A stretch of 64,000 nt of DNA from positions 2,224,011-2,288,010 of the forward strand of contig NC_019977.1 in assembly GCF_000328665.1 (NCBI RefSeq). The letters run 5' to 3'. The translations under genes and the position numbers were made by a program. Position 1 is the stretch's first letter; each line of letters starts with the position of its first letter. Of this stretch, positions 34,846-45,031 are shown piece by piece. Below the pieces are notes generated by a model, which was not told the DNA's origin, did no database searches, and was given only the letters and a program-made list of their open reading frames with translations. This DNA is from Methanomethylovorans hollandica DSM 15978 (GTDB lineage: Archaea; Halobacteriota; Methanosarcinia; Methanosarcinales; Methanosarcinaceae).

Positions 34846-34976
34846 AAAGGTAACGATTCTTGTTTCAAACGATTAAAGGTTTAGCAATAAAGGAGACAGA
34901 TATACCTAATAACTTAATTAATATTGTATAAAGGATATGTGCATATAAAAAATGTAACACAGTAGTCAAATTGAAC

Positions 34977-35561
34977 TTAGCGCTGCACCACTAGGAGACA
35001 GTACATGTCAGACTCCGCAAGAGGCGGATTTTGTACTGAACCAACCACTGCCCTTTCTTCAGGATAGCCGATGTTCTCATAAAGGCAGATCTTTGCCTCA
35101 ACACCCATTTCCCGCAACAGATCAGCCACTTCCTTAGAACCGAAGTTCTCTGCGGGTAACAGGAATATGTTCTTTCCCAAACCGACCTCTCTTATGAGAG
35201 CTTCCCTGGCAGGCGATGGATCACGTCCGTGTGCAGTGATAATGGCAAGATGAGACATCTCTACATGAAAACGGGCGCATGAAGCCTGGATTGAGGAAAC
35301 TCCTGTGATCACTTTGTCATTTTCATCGGCGAACTTTCCAAGTCCTGAGAACATGGGATCGCCCGTGGAAAGCACTACAGCATCAGCAGGCAACAGATGG
35401 AGTTCCCTGTAGTTCTTGATGATGTGAGCTTCACAGTTGATGAAGTCCTTCACAAGCTCGATGGACCTGCCTGAACCATATATCACAGGAGCACTACGGA
35501 TAGCTGCAATGGCTTCCTGGGTCAGCATATTGGGACCAACGCCTACACCTACGATGATCAT
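34977..35561 (-). CDS. cbiE: Cobalt-precorrin-7 C5-methyltransferase CbiE
   Basis: This 194-aa enzyme belongs to the tetrapyrrole methylase fold: [20 protein letters not shown] at the N-terminus, [14 protein letters not shown] (SAM binding) near residue 65, and [15 protein letters not shown]. It methylates C5 in the anaerobic cobalamin pathway; the CbiT partner for C15 is not fused here and not in the window. It overlaps cbiD by 4 bp, so the two are coupled. Corrinoid is needed for methyltransferase-based methanogenesis, for example by the enzyme at 45.6 kb. Confidence 0.9.
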   Translation of the reverse strand: MIIVGVGVGPNMLTQEAIAAIRSAPVIYGSGRSIELVKDFINCEAHIIKNYRELHLLPADAVVLSTGDPMFSGLGKFADENDKVITGVSSIQASCARFHVEMSHLAIITAHGRDPSPAREALIREVGLGKNIFLLPAENFGSKEVADLLREMGVEAKICLYENIGYPEERAVVGSVQNPPLAESDMYCLLVVQR

Positions 35562-36574
35562 GCCTTTTCCCCGCTGTCCATGAGCACAGTGCCATCCCTG
35601 TCGACGACCACGACTCTTGCACCATGAGCTTTTTCCACTGCCATATCAAAAGCTTTTTTAAGCCTTTCGTTATCAGGGTCCAGTTCCAGCATCTCCACCA
35701 CCGTGGCATACCCGCTGTCTGCGAGCATATTCGGGTCCCCCCACTTGAGCACAAGACCGGGTAGTCCGCAAATAATAACATCACCCTTTGCAGCCGCTAC
35801 AGCATCGGATATGCGGCTGCCTGCAAGCACCACCGTATATCCAGGGAACAGCATGGTAGAATAGCGTATGCCTATTCTGCCGGTCGTGAGCACTACCTTG
35901 TCAGCGCTGCGTATAAGATCCTCTTTCATCTCGCCCAGATGATCATTCCAGGGTTCCACGAAACCCGTAGTGCCCAGGATGGATATTCCCCCTTCCACAC
36001 CAATGCGGCTGTTCAGGGTCTGCTTGGCAACCTCAGCACCGCGAGGGAGAGATAAAGTTACCTCAGCACCCTGCAGGCCAAGCTCTTCAACGGCTTCAGC
36101 AATAGCTGCCTTTATCTGTTCCATGGGCCTGGGATTGATGGCAGGATACCCTTTCTTTGACTCCAGGCCGTTCCTTGTTACGATACCTATACCCTCGCCT
36201 GCCCGAATAACGATACCTTCAACCTCTCTGGCATCCGCCACGAATTCAAGCCCACGGGTGATATCGGATTCATGATCGTTATATACCTTTACAGCAACTG
36301 CATGACCATTTACAGCCTGCACATCCATCTCAGCCCTCAATCCCACCGGGGTGGGCACAGATAAATGAGAGACAGGTTTACGTAAAGAGAGCACTGCAGC
36401 TTTAGCTGCGAATGTTGCTGTTGTCCCGGTGGTATAACCCCTCCTGAGTACAGAGCCATCGCTTAAGAGAACAAGTCTTCCACTTTCAATGCCTTTTATG
36501 AGCTCGTCCCTGGGCACATTGGAACGCGCAACCCACTCTTCTGGGATCTTGGATTTATTCACCGGATCTATCAT
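35558..36574 (-). CDS. cbiD: Cobalt-precorrin-5B C1-methyltransferase CbiD
   Basis: This 338-aa enzyme methylates C1 of cobalt-precorrin-5B in the oxygen-independent cobalamin route. The CbiD hallmark [20 protein letters not shown] is near residue 60; [18 protein letters not shown] and the Gly-rich [17 protein letters not shown] follow. It precedes cbiE with a 4-bp overlap, and the cobalt importer genes lie next downstream. Length is typical. Confidence 0.92.
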   Translation of the reverse strand: MIDPVNKSKIPEEWVARSNVPRDELIKGIESGRLVLLSDGSVLRRGYTTGTTATFAAKAAVLSLRKPVSHLSVPTPVGLRAEMDVQAVNGHAVAVKVYNDHESDITRGLEFVADAREVEGIVIRAGEGIGIVTRNGLESKKGYPAINPRPMEQIKAAIAEAVEELGLQGAEVTLSLPRGAEVAKQTLNSRIGVEGGISILGTTGFVEPWNDHLGEMKEDLIRSADKVVLTTGRIGIRYSTMLFPGYTVVLAGSRISDAVAAAKGDVIICGLPGLVLKWGDPNMLADSGYATVVEMLELDPDNERLKKAFDMAVEKAHGARVVVVDRDGTVLMDSGEKA

Positions 36575-36615
36575 CGAAAACTCAATTGTGGTACAAAGTT
36601 ATAAAAGTAGCGAAT

Positions 36616-38466
36616 TCATCCTGTTCTTTTGAACATGCGGTCAAGTTCCTCCCTTGTAAAAGATAACATGGTCGGACGGCCATGAGGGCATGTGTATGGA
36701 TTCTTGCATTTCTTAAGCTGGCGGATGAGATCAGCCATCTGCTCCTTATTGCACACAGCACCCGCCTTTATGGCAGCTCTGCACGCCATAGTACTAAAAA
36801 CATGGTCATATATCTCGGTATCGTCCTTTATCCTGCCAACAGATAGCAGGTCAGATACTATGTCATGTACCACATCAGGGCTTTCCATCCTGCCAAATAT
36901 CGTAGGCACAGTAGTAACTACATAGGTATCAGGACCAAACTCGGAGATGCTGAAACCCACCTCTTCCAGATACGGAATGAACTCCTCCAGAATGACACGC
37001 TCCTTCGGATTAAGTTCCAGTGTCACGGGGTTCAGAAGCTCCTGCCATCCCATATCCCTGGAATCCATCACACGTTCATACATGACACGCTCATGAGCAG
37101 CATGCTGGTCTATCAGCAGCAGTTTTTTCTCCACCTCTGCAATTACATACAGATCTCCAAACTGACCCATTACCTTCACGTCATCTGCAACGAAAGCACT
37201 TTCTTCTTCCCGGGAAGAGGATTCCAGCCTGGACTGGAGGCGTGCACTTGCTTTGAGCCTCCTTTCAGTGTCCTTTGGAGGAGGATGATAAGGAGTTGGC
37301 TCTTCAAGAACACGAGATCCCAAATACACCTTATCCTGAGCCTTATTTTGCAATTTAGTTTCTTCTTCACTTTTATGTTCGTACAAGACTTTCTGGACAG
37401 GAGAAGGCTTATACTTAACTTTGATCTCAGGAACAAGATGATTAGAACTTAGAGCGTTCTCCACAGCAGCAGTAACAGCTTCCATGATCTCTTTTTCATG
37501 GCTGAGCCTCACTTCGGTTTTACGCGGATGCACGTTCACATCCACTATTCGGGGGTCTATCTCAAGCTTCAGAAAAGCTGCCGGGTACCTGCCCTTGGGA
37601 AGAAGGGTGTAGTAACCAAGCCTTATGGCGTTACTTATAGCCTTTGAGGTGATGCTGCGCCCGTTGATATAGAAGGATTGCAGGTCCGAACCACTGCGAC
37701 TGAGTTCAGGTTTGGAGATGTAGCCTGAGATCTTCACAAGGTCATTTTCCCACACAACAGACACCAGCAATCTGGCAACCTCTGCTCCGTGGATATGTAC
37801 GATGTTGTCGAACATATTATTGGTAGCAGGAGAACGTAAAACAACCTTACCTTCGTTCAGGAGAGTGAAAGAGATATCAGGATGGGCTATAGCATAGTTA
37901 GTAACGAACTCAGTGATATGGGCAAGTTCAGTGCGACTGCTTTTGAGATACTTCCTCCGGGCAGGTGTGCTATGGAACAGATCGGCCACCTCCACAGTGG
38001 TACCTGTGGGAGCACCTACTTCGGATACGGACTCCACACCATTGCTGTCTACCATAACCTTTGTACCAGCTACATCCCAGCCCCTGCGGGTGATAAGGAT
38101 AACTTTTGCAACTGCAGCCATTGAAGAAAGAGCCTCACCTCTGAACCCAAGTGTACGGACAAGTTCCAGATCATCGATGCTGGTAAGCTTACTGGTAGCA
38201 TGTTTCTTGAAAGCCATGGATGCGTCCATGTGGCTCATACCGTGACCATTGTCCCTGACAGCGATCCTTTTGACACCAGAGCCTTCGATCTCAACTTTAA
38301 TCTCGGTGGCTCCCGCATCAATGGAATTGTCAAGCAACTCTTTAACTGCCGAAGCAGGTCTTTCTATTACCTCACCCGCAGCGATCTTACTGATCGTATC
38401 ATCGTCAAGCAGATGTATCCTGTTGCTGTCCACATCACATGCATCATCGACCATATCATTCCCCAC
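36616..38466 (-). CDS. mutL: DNA mismatch repair protein MutL
   Basis: This 616-aa protein has the N-terminal GHKL ATPase (KIAAGEVIERPASAVKELL, DNSIDAGATEI, DNGHGMSHMD, TLGFRGEALSSMAAV) and a C-terminal dimer/endonuclease domain. The endonuclease motif DQHAAHERVMYE fits DQHAxxExxxxE, and ACRAAIKAG and CPHGRPT supply the other metal-site elements, so it is a nicking-type MutL as in organisms without MutH. MutS/MutL are rare in archaea and in mesophilic methanogens are regarded as acquired from bacteria. Its start overlaps the mutS stop by 11 bp. Confidence 0.94.
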   Translation of the reverse strand: MGNDMVDDACDVDSNRIHLLDDDTISKIAAGEVIERPASAVKELLDNSIDAGATEIKVEIEGSGVKRIAVRDNGHGMSHMDASMAFKKHATSKLTSIDDLELVRTLGFRGEALSSMAAVAKVILITRRGWDVAGTKVMVDSNGVESVSEVGAPTGTTVEVADLFHSTPARRKYLKSSRTELAHITEFVTNYAIAHPDISFTLLNEGKVVLRSPATNNMFDNIVHIHGAEVARLLVSVVWENDLVKISGYISKPELSRSGSDLQSFYINGRSITSKAISNAIRLGYYTLLPKGRYPAAFLKLEIDPRIVDVNVHPRKTEVRLSHEKEIMEAVTAAVENALSSNHLVPEIKVKYKPSPVQKVLYEHKSEEETKLQNKAQDKVYLGSRVLEEPTPYHPPPKDTERRLKASARLQSRLESSSREEESAFVADDVKVMGQFGDLYVIAEVEKKLLLIDQHAAHERVMYERVMDSRDMGWQELLNPVTLELNPKERVILEEFIPYLEEVGFSISEFGPDTYVVTTVPTIFGRMESPDVVHDIVSDLLSVGRIKDDTEIYDHVFSTMACRAAIKAGAVCNKEQMADLIRQLKKCKNPYTCPHGRPTMLSFTREELDRMFKRTG

Positions 38467-41116
38467 TTTCGTCCAGTAATTTCTTAAGACTATTGATCAT
38501 GTTCAAGGCATCCACAGGAGTCAGGATATTGACATCCAGGGACTTTAGCTCCTCCAGCACTGGATGCTTTACATCCGCCTTCGGCGAACTCCCGCCATCG
38601 AACAGCATGAGCTGGGTATATCTGGCAGTGCTCTTGCCCTTACCTTTCTTTGGCCTGCCCTCACGGTTGATGGCACTCTCACTTTCTATCTCCCTGAGTA
38701 CTTCTTTTGCGCGGGAAGTAACAGCATGCGGCACACCTGCAAGCCTTGCCACATGAATACCGTAACTTCTGTCAGTGGCTCCAGGCACTATCTTACGCAG
38801 GAACACCAGATCGTCTCCTTCCTCTTTCACCGCAATATGCAGGTTCTTAACCCGCTTGAGAGTGCCTTCCAGCTCAGTAAGCTGATGATAGTGAGTGGCA
38901 AACATGGACCTCACGCCCACCTTACTTTTATTGTGTATGTATTCCACAACAGCCTTTGCGATACTGTACCCGTCGTAAGTGCTCGTACCCCGTCCGATCT
39001 CATCCAGCAGCAGCAGGCTCTTTGGAGTGGAATTGTTAAGGATGTTGGCAAGCTCCACCATCTCCACCATGAAAGTGCTTTGTCCGCTGGCAAGATCGTC
39101 AAAAGCTCCGACCCTTGTGAAGACCCTGTCCACTATGCCTATGGAGGCATGAGAAGCAGGTACGAAAGAGCCTACCTGCGCCATGATGACAATGAGCGCA
39201 GTCTGGCGCATGTATGTGGATTTTCCTGCCATGTTGGGACCTGTGATGAGCAGGAACTGGTTGTCCTCACAATCGATCTCAGTATCATTAGGCACGAAAC
39301 CTCCCGGCACGGTACTTTCCACTACAGGGTGCCGCCCATCTCTGATGAGTATCCTGCAATCGCTGGTAACCGCCGGCCTGATAAAGTTATTATGTACAGC
39401 AACCTCAGCAAGGTTCACCAACACATCGAACTGCCCTATGAGAAAAGCAGCTCTCTGTAACTGCCTGGAATATGAAGCCACAGTAGCATTGACCTCGTTT
39501 AGCAGTTCATGTTCCAGAGCATGTGCCTTCTCATCTGCAGTAAGAATGGAAGTCTCCATCTCCTTAAGTTCAGGAGTGTAAAAACGTTCTGCATTGACCA
39601 TAGTCTGCTTGCGGATGTAATCATCCGGCACCTGCGAGCTGTTGGAACTGGTGACCTCCAGGTAGTAGCCGAATACTCTATTGTATCCGACTTTCAGGGA
39701 TTTGATGCCTGTCCGTTCACGCTCTTTCTGCTGGAAATCTGCCACCCACTTCTTGCCGTTGTGGGACAAGTCTTTGAGCTTGTCAAGTTCTGTATTGTAG
39801 CCGGGTCTGATCATGCCCCCTTCCCGTACACTTAATGGTGGCTCCTCAGCAATTGCCTTGCCTATGAGTTCCACGAGGGAGTTAAGTTCTTCAAAACCTT
39901 GTAATTCTTCAATAATGTCCCTGATAAGCCTGGAAGAAACATCATCTCCCACACACTGTATGAGCAAAGGTACTGCTTCCATAGACAATTTCAATGCAAC
40001 CAGATCCCTTGCATTGGAATTGCCATACATTACCCTGCCTACAAGCCTCTCGATATCCTTCACGTAGGCAAGATGAGAGCGTACATCAAAACGGACCAAA
40101 GTCTTACCTGAGAGTTCTTCCACAGCATCCAGGCGTTCATTTATCTCACTCACAGAGATCAGAGGCTTTAGCAGCCATTTCTTCAACATCCTGCCACCCA
40201 TGGGCGTGCTGGTCTGGTCCAGTATCTTAAGGAGAGATGTATCATTACCTTCTCCCCGGACATTGTGAACTATTTCAAGATTGCGCAGAGTGATGGAATC
40301 CAGGATCATGAACTCTGATTCGGAATATGTGGACAGGGATTGCACATGCCCCAGCTCCCTCATCTGAGTGGTGATGGCATAGTTAAGGGCAGCTCCTGCA
40401 GCAGCTATGGCCTGAGGGAGGGTATCGCAACCCATGCCTTCAAGGGTGGAAACACCGAAATGCTGTTTAAGATGCTCCCTTGCATTAGTTGTATCGAAGG
40501 CCATTTCATCGAATTCATGCACTATGACCTTTAGTTCCTCAAGACGCTGCATAAGGTGTTCGTTCCCGTAGAGATGCAGCGGAACTATACATTCCGCAGG
40601 CAGCATGCGGGCTACTTCGCTGGCTATCCTGTCGAAGGGCGATTCATCTGAAAACTGAGTCGCCATGAACTCGCCTGTGGACACATCCAGGAAGGACACA
40701 CCGAAATCCCCATTCTTTCCTGAGAGGGCCATGAGATAATTGTTAGTGGCATCACTGAACATGGATGGGTCTATGGCTGTGCCGGGTGTGACCACGCGTA
40801 CAACACCCCGTTTCACAACGCCTTTGGCTAACTTGGGATCTTCTAGCTGCTCACATATGGCAACCTTGTAGCCTTTCCTGATGAGGCGGGGCAGATATGT
40901 ATCAATGGCATGGTACGGTATGCCCGCAAGAGGCATGTTCTTGCCATCCTCCCCTTTGCCCCGGGTAGTGAGAGTGATCTCCAGCTCCCGGGCAATGGTC
41001 TTCGCGTCCTCTCCGAAAGACTCGTAAAAATCCCCCATCCTGAAAAAGATCAGGGCATCGCTATACTCTTTCTTTGCCGTATAGTACTGGTGCATGGCGG
41101 GGGTCATCTTGCTCAT
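38456..41116 (-). CDS. mutS: DNA mismatch repair protein MutS
   Basis: This 886-aa protein is a MutS1-type mismatch sensor. The N-terminal mismatch-binding motif is FFRMGDFYESFGEDA (Phe-x-Glu at FYE), and the ATPase has ITGPNMAGKSTYMRQTAL (Walker A), LLLDEIGRGTSTYDG (Walker B) and a conserved ATHYHQLTELE. Domains follow the usual order with a C-terminal segment close to the E. coli length. It is the first gene of mutS-mutL. No ribosome-binding site is obvious before the ATG. Confidence 0.95.
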   Translation of the reverse strand: MSKMTPAMHQYYTAKKEYSDALIFFRMGDFYESFGEDAKTIARELEITLTTRGKGEDGKNMPLAGIPYHAIDTYLPRLIRKGYKVAICEQLEDPKLAKGVVKRGVVRVVTPGTAIDPSMFSDATNNYLMALSGKNGDFGVSFLDVSTGEFMATQFSDESPFDRIASEVARMLPAECIVPLHLYGNEHLMQRLEELKVIVHEFDEMAFDTTNAREHLKQHFGVSTLEGMGCDTLPQAIAAAGAALNYAITTQMRELGHVQSLSTYSESEFMILDSITLRNLEIVHNVRGEGNDTSLLKILDQTSTPMGGRMLKKWLLKPLISVSEINERLDAVEELSGKTLVRFDVRSHLAYVKDIERLVGRVMYGNSNARDLVALKLSMEAVPLLIQCVGDDVSSRLIRDIIEELQGFEELNSLVELIGKAIAEEPPLSVREGGMIRPGYNTELDKLKDLSHNGKKWVADFQQKERERTGIKSLKVGYNRVFGYYLEVTSSNSSQVPDDYIRKQTMVNAERFYTPELKEMETSILTADEKAHALEHELLNEVNATVASYSRQLQRAAFLIGQFDVLVNLAEVAVHNNFIRPAVTSDCRILIRDGRHPVVESTVPGGFVPNDTEIDCEDNQFLLITGPNMAGKSTYMRQTALIVIMAQVGSFVPASHASIGIVDRVFTRVGAFDDLASGQSTFMVEMVELANILNNSTPKSLLLLDEIGRGTSTYDGYSIAKAVVEYIHNKSKVGVRSMFATHYHQLTELEGTLKRVKNLHIAVKEEGDDLVFLRKIVPGATDRSYGIHVARLAGVPHAVTSRAKEVLREIESESAINREGRPKKGKGKSTARYTQLMLFDGGSSPKADVKHPVLEELKSLDVNILTPVDALNMINSLKKLLDESGE

Positions 41117-41322
41117 GGTGCTGTGGTTTATCTGTGTGGTACTATTTTAGTGCTTTCATGGAGAGGAGAAAAGGCAATATGACCATTTGATTTATAGAGG
41201 ATTCAGATTAACCCACTGTTTTTTACGTCACCATAAATTTCAAGTGACATTTATTCTCTCTACCTCTGTTTTTACTTCTTTCCTTTCATTTTTTCCTTGA
41301 TTTTAAGATAGCTTCTGCTATC

Positions 41323-41788
41323 CTAAATAATTCCTTTATGTTTGAGTGTCTTCAACTGGCGTAAGTTAAAGCAAAAAGCCGTCATAAGCATTTTTACATT
41401 TACTCTTTCCACAGTTGTAACAAGAACTTTTCCTGCATTGAATACTTCTTTGACCACCGAATATACTCGGTCTCCTGGAACTCTTTGGATACTTATGCCT
41501 CGGTTCCTTAGGATAGCACTTATTTCTAATGGATGTCCCCTTACGGCTCTCTGCATTGTCGTCAAGTTCAGCACAATAAAGACTATTTTATTGCTGTAGA
41601 AGTTAAAACATCACAATAACATCAGCTTCAGGCCTACCGCCTGAAGCTGTTCTATTGTTATACATCGATTTGAGAATAGGAAGAAATGGTTTCCAGTCTA
41701 TTAATGGTTCTATTTCAGCAAGTTTGTCACCAACAGATTGAAGACGTTTATATTTTTCATTAAGTGCAACACCAATTAAATATGGCAT
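41323..41788 (-). mobile_element. Internally deleted IS5-like transposase
   Basis: On the minus strand an N-terminal piece (41788 to 41603: YKRLQSVGDKLAEIEPLIDW, NNRTASGGRPEADVIVM) is followed after a short junk join by a C-terminal piece (41574 to 41323: GDRVYSVVKEVFNAGKVLVT, RVNVKMLMTAFCFNLRQLKT). Both belong to the IS5-type DDE transposases of methanogens, but the central catalytic core between them is missing. The remnant is inactive. No complete terminal inverted repeat pair was found. It separates mutS from the moeA-like gene. Confidence 0.75.
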
Positions 41789-41869
41789 ATTTATGAATTT
41801 ACTTAGCTATTAGTTATATTTCTGTAGGATGTTATGATGGGGAGAGAGGCTTATCGAAATTCTTTAGAG

Positions 41870-43783
41870 TTAAATATTCTCTATGATTTCACCGGTTCTT
41901 TCATAGGTAAATATCCCATATGGGAGTGCTGTGGCAAAATTATGGGACCTCAGTGCTACAAGCAGTTTTCTTACCTGGGGTATATTCATTATTTCTTTAT
42001 TGATAAGAAAATCAAAATCCTCTACAATAACAGGTATGAACTTGAGTCCCACTGTCTGTGCAAAGGGTCTGATACCGAATCCGACTTCTGCTTTTTTATT
42101 TAGTATTGTATCACAAACTGCTCTGTGCGTCCTTGAGCCTGAACTGTAACCAGGCATCATCTTTACAAGTTCTGTTTTTGTGGTGCCTTTTTTAACAGCA
42201 AGTTCTTCCAGCAGCTTATCGAGCAATGCTCTGGTCCCAGAACCCCTGTTACGGTTCACTATTTTTTTTCCAGGCAGGTCTTCCAAGCTTTTTATATTAC
42301 TTTCCGGGCGCACTATAAGTCCCTGTTCCCGTCGATAGCCCTTTACAAGAACAGCATTACTTATGCCTGTGCTTCGGATAGCTTCAAGTTTGTCATCTCC
42401 TGATCCAGCCAGGTTGATGCCTGCAATATCAGCTATACCTGCAACCATAGCACTTAATCCACGGCTGGACCCCATATTTATCACTCTGAATTTCATTCCA
42501 GTCAGATCTTCCAGCAGGTCGATGCCGGGACATTGTCCTCCTACGATCATAAGGTCTACAGGAGCTATATTTCCAAAAAGTGTAACGTCTATAGTTTTTC
42601 CGGCTTCCAGATATTCTGTCTCCTCGCTGATCTCTATAATGCCATCAGCTTCAGCAAGGGTGGTAATGGCTCCTGATGTTTTGTCTGCAGGATATACTTT
42701 GCCCCTGATCAATCCCACAGGATAAAGTTCCCTTCTTCCTTCGGACCGTATGGACGTTCCCATTACTGCTTGTACCTTTGTTCTGAACGGCGGAATAGTT
42801 TCAAGTGAATCGTATATCATAGGAGCTATGAATTCGTTAAATATAGAGAGTGCAGAAGTGGGGTTACCCGGAAGTCCTATAAGGGGCACATCATCAACAA
42901 TGCCTATAATTACTGGTTTTCCAGGCTTTATTGATATTCCGTGCAATAGTGTCTTTCCCTTTTCATCTATGATCTTATACATTACATCTCCCACGCCTGC
43001 AGAAGTACTGCCGGAAGTGAGCACCATGTTACATTCCTGTAATGCACTATCGATGGCATCTGACATCGCACGTTCGTCATCCTTCACAATTCCATATACT
43101 ATGGGTTTTGCACCGCATTCTTCTACACTGGCGGCTATGGCATAAGAATTAGCATCATAAATCTTACCGGCATATAGTTCAGATCCGGGCTGCACAAGTT
43201 CATCACCAGTGGAAATTATTCCAACGTTCAGTTCTTTTACTGTTACTTGGCTGATACCTATGGAAGCAAGTACTCCGATCTCACGTGGGCCGATGCGTAC
43301 GTTCCTGCGCAGCACACGTTCTCCTTTCATGATGTCAGCACCAGTACGCATGATATTCTCATTGATATGTACTGCCCGGCGTGCTAATATATTGCCATTT
43401 TCTGATATAGTGTGCTCCACCATCATTACAGCATCTGCACCTTCGGGTATTGGTGCCCCTGTGGCTATTTCGATGGCTTCGCCGGAATCAAGGGCTAGAT
43501 CCGAAACGCAGCCCGCAGCGATAGATCCAATATTCTCTAGTGTCACAGGCTCTATTTCTGTTGCCGTGTATGTATCCTGTGCCTTCACAGCAAAGCCATC
43601 TTTTACCGATCTGTCAAAGGCAGGTACATCTATGTCTGAAAAGACATCTTCGGCCAGAATGCGGTTATTTGCGTGTCCCAAGGGCACTTTTTTTAGTGCT
43701 GGCTTTATTTTGATAGCATTTATTATGTTACGTGCTTCTTTTGAGGATGTGAGTTCTCTGAATTCTTTTTGCTCCCTTTCCAA
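41870..43783 (-). CDS. MoeA-type molybdopterin molybdenumtransferase fused to a PBP-like domain
   Basis: Residues 1-400 form MoeA, which inserts Mo into molybdopterin: DVPAFDRSVKDGFAVKAQDT, ATGAPIPEGADAVMMVEHT, LTSGSTSAGVGDVMYKII and GLPGNPTSALSIFNEF. The remaining ~230 residues form a periplasmic-binding-protein-like domain (LMIVGGQCPGIDLLEDL, VNRNRGSGTRALLDKLL, EVGFGIRPFAQTVGLKF) of the sort found in ModE/LysR-type and tungstate-binding proteins; in MoeA fusions it may bind the metal oxyanion. A TTG start at 43783 follows GGAGTG. The gene lies 6 bp after a small membrane-protein gene and is separate from modABC at 56-59 kb. Confidence 0.88.
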   Translation of the reverse strand: MEREQKEFRELTSSKEARNIINAIKIKPALKKVPLGHANNRILAEDVFSDIDVPAFDRSVKDGFAVKAQDTYTATEIEPVTLENIGSIAAGCVSDLALDSGEAIEIATGAPIPEGADAVMMVEHTISENGNILARRAVHINENIMRTGADIMKGERVLRRNVRIGPREIGVLASIGISQVTVKELNVGIISTGDELVQPGSELYAGKIYDANSYAIAASVEECGAKPIVYGIVKDDERAMSDAIDSALQECNMVLTSGSTSAGVGDVMYKIIDEKGKTLLHGISIKPGKPVIIGIVDDVPLIGLPGNPTSALSIFNEFIAPMIYDSLETIPPFRTKVQAVMGTSIRSEGRRELYPVGLIRGKVYPADKTSGAITTLAEADGIIEISEETEYLEAGKTIDVTLFGNIAPVDLMIVGGQCPGIDLLEDLTGMKFRVINMGSSRGLSAMVAGIADIAGINLAGSGDDKLEAIRSTGISNAVLVKGYRREQGLIVRPESNIKSLEDLPGKKIVNRNRGSGTRALLDKLLEELAVKKGTTKTELVKMMPGYSSGSRTHRAVCDTILNKKAEVGFGIRPFAQTVGLKFIPVIVEDFDFLINKEIMNIPQVRKLLVALRSHNFATALPYGIFTYERTGEIIENI

Positions 43784-43789
43784 CAGCTT

Positions 43790-44035
43790 TCACTCCTTCA
43801 GGTGCTCTAAGATCATTTTGTTGAGCCTGAACACCCTTGAGGCTACGTACCACAGGCCAAATATATACACTGCCCAGGTTGCAATGGAAAGCCATTTAAG
43901 TGATTCTGTAGGATCAAGAGCCTCAAAAACTATGACCAGTGTCACAGGCATCAAAAGCAATATAGCAATGACAGAGTCGTTCAGGTACTTTAAGTTTTCT
44001 AAAATCATTTTTTCTTTGTCAGGCACAAATTCCAT
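43790..44035 (-). CDS. Small two-helix membrane protein, unknown
   Basis: This 81-aa protein has a charged N-terminus (MEFVPDKEKMILENLKYL), two hydrophobic segments (VIAILLLMPVTLVIVF and WAVYIFGLWYVA) and a charged C-terminus. No family is recognised. GAGGTG precedes the ATG, and the MoeA fusion starts 6 bp after its stop, so the two are probably cotranscribed. A TATA-like TTTATAATATATC lies about 50 bp upstream. Confidence 0.6.
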   Translation of the reverse strand: MEFVPDKEKMILENLKYLNDSVIAILLLMPVTLVIVFEALDPTESLKWLSIATWAVYIFGLWYVASRVFRLNKMILEHLKE

Positions 44036-44149
44036 AGTAACACCTCACATAGTTATTACAAATTTATATTAACCGAGATATATTATAAACCTGGCAGTCA
44101 ATAAATGCTTTGAAAAAAGAAATCTCTAAATATTAAAAATAAAGAGTTC

Positions 44150-45031
44150 TCACTCTTTATATATAGGTGTACCAGTGTTCTGGGTGATAACTTCGAAAGC
44201 CTTTATCATCTTCTTAGTGACGGGACCAGGTTTTCCGTTCCCGATCGCTCGTCCGTCGACCTTGACCAGAGGAGCAGCTTCTGCTGCCGTACCTGTAACA
44301 AAGATCTCATCAGCTGTGTAGAGGTCAAACATACCCAGATTTTCCACAGAGATCGGTATATTCATCTCTTCCAGCAGTTCAATGGCTGTAGCCCTGGTGA
44401 TACCTTTGAGGTTGTTGATGGTGGGTGGGGTGTAAACCTTACCGTTCTTTATAATGAAAATGTTATCTCCTGAACCTTCGGAGAGATAGCCATTGCTGTC
44501 AAAAAATATGGCTTCATCGCCTCCCTTTGCATTTGCCTCTATTTTCGCAAGGATATTGTTCAGGTAGTTGAGGGATTTGATGTTAGGCGATAGTGCATCG
44601 GCTGCATTGCGGCGAACTGAAACTGTGACTCCTGTAAGGCCAGTCTCATATAGGTCCCCATACATGGCGCCCCAGTACTGTGCGATGATGAACACACCGG
44701 GTTTCGGACATTTACGGGGGTCAAGGCCAAGGTCGCCGACCCCTCTGGTAACCAGCGGTCTTATATATGCATCCCTAAGGTCGTTCTTGCGCAGGGTTTC
44801 TAAAACGGCTTCAGACATTTCTTCTTTTGACATCGGAATATCCAGGGCGATAGCTTTTGCAGAATCATAAAGCCTGTCCAGGTGTTCCTTTAACTTGAAA
44901 ACACGTCCATTGTAGGCTCTGATACCTTCAAAGACCCCATCCCCATACAGGAAACCGTGGTCAAATACAGAAACACTAGCCTTAGATTTGTGAACGTACT
45001 CACCGTTGCAATAGATTAACAGCTCGCTCAT
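44150..45031 (-). CDS. ilvE: Branched-chain amino acid aminotransferase IlvE
   Basis: This 293-aa fold-type IV PLP enzyme transfers the amino group of glutamate to branched 2-oxoacids, the last step in valine, leucine and isoleucine synthesis. Landmarks are [20 protein letters not shown] and [15 protein letters not shown] (N-terminus), the PLP-lysine segment [30 protein letters not shown] and [18 protein letters not shown]. It is monocistronic with a GGTAAT site. Confidence 0.93.
   Translation of the reverse strand: MSELLIYCNGEYVHKSKASVSVFDHGFLYGDGVFEGIRAYNGRVFKLKEHLDRLYDSAKAIALDIPMSKEEMSEAVLETLRKNDLRDAYIRPLVTRGVGDLGLDPRKCPKPGVFIIAQYWGAMYGDLYETGLTGVTVSVRRNAADALSPNIKSLNYLNNILAKIEANAKGGDEAIFFDSNGYLSEGSGDNIFIIKNGKVYTPPTINNLKGITRATAIELLEEMNIPISVENLGMFDLYTADEIFVTGTAAEAAPLVKVDGRAIGNGKPGPVTKKMIKAFEVITQNTGTPIYKE

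Noticed and set aside
34763-34976. Cobalamin riboswitch upstream of cbiM
   Set aside because: No B12-box-like sequence was found on the minus strand, and such riboswitches are essentially bacterial.
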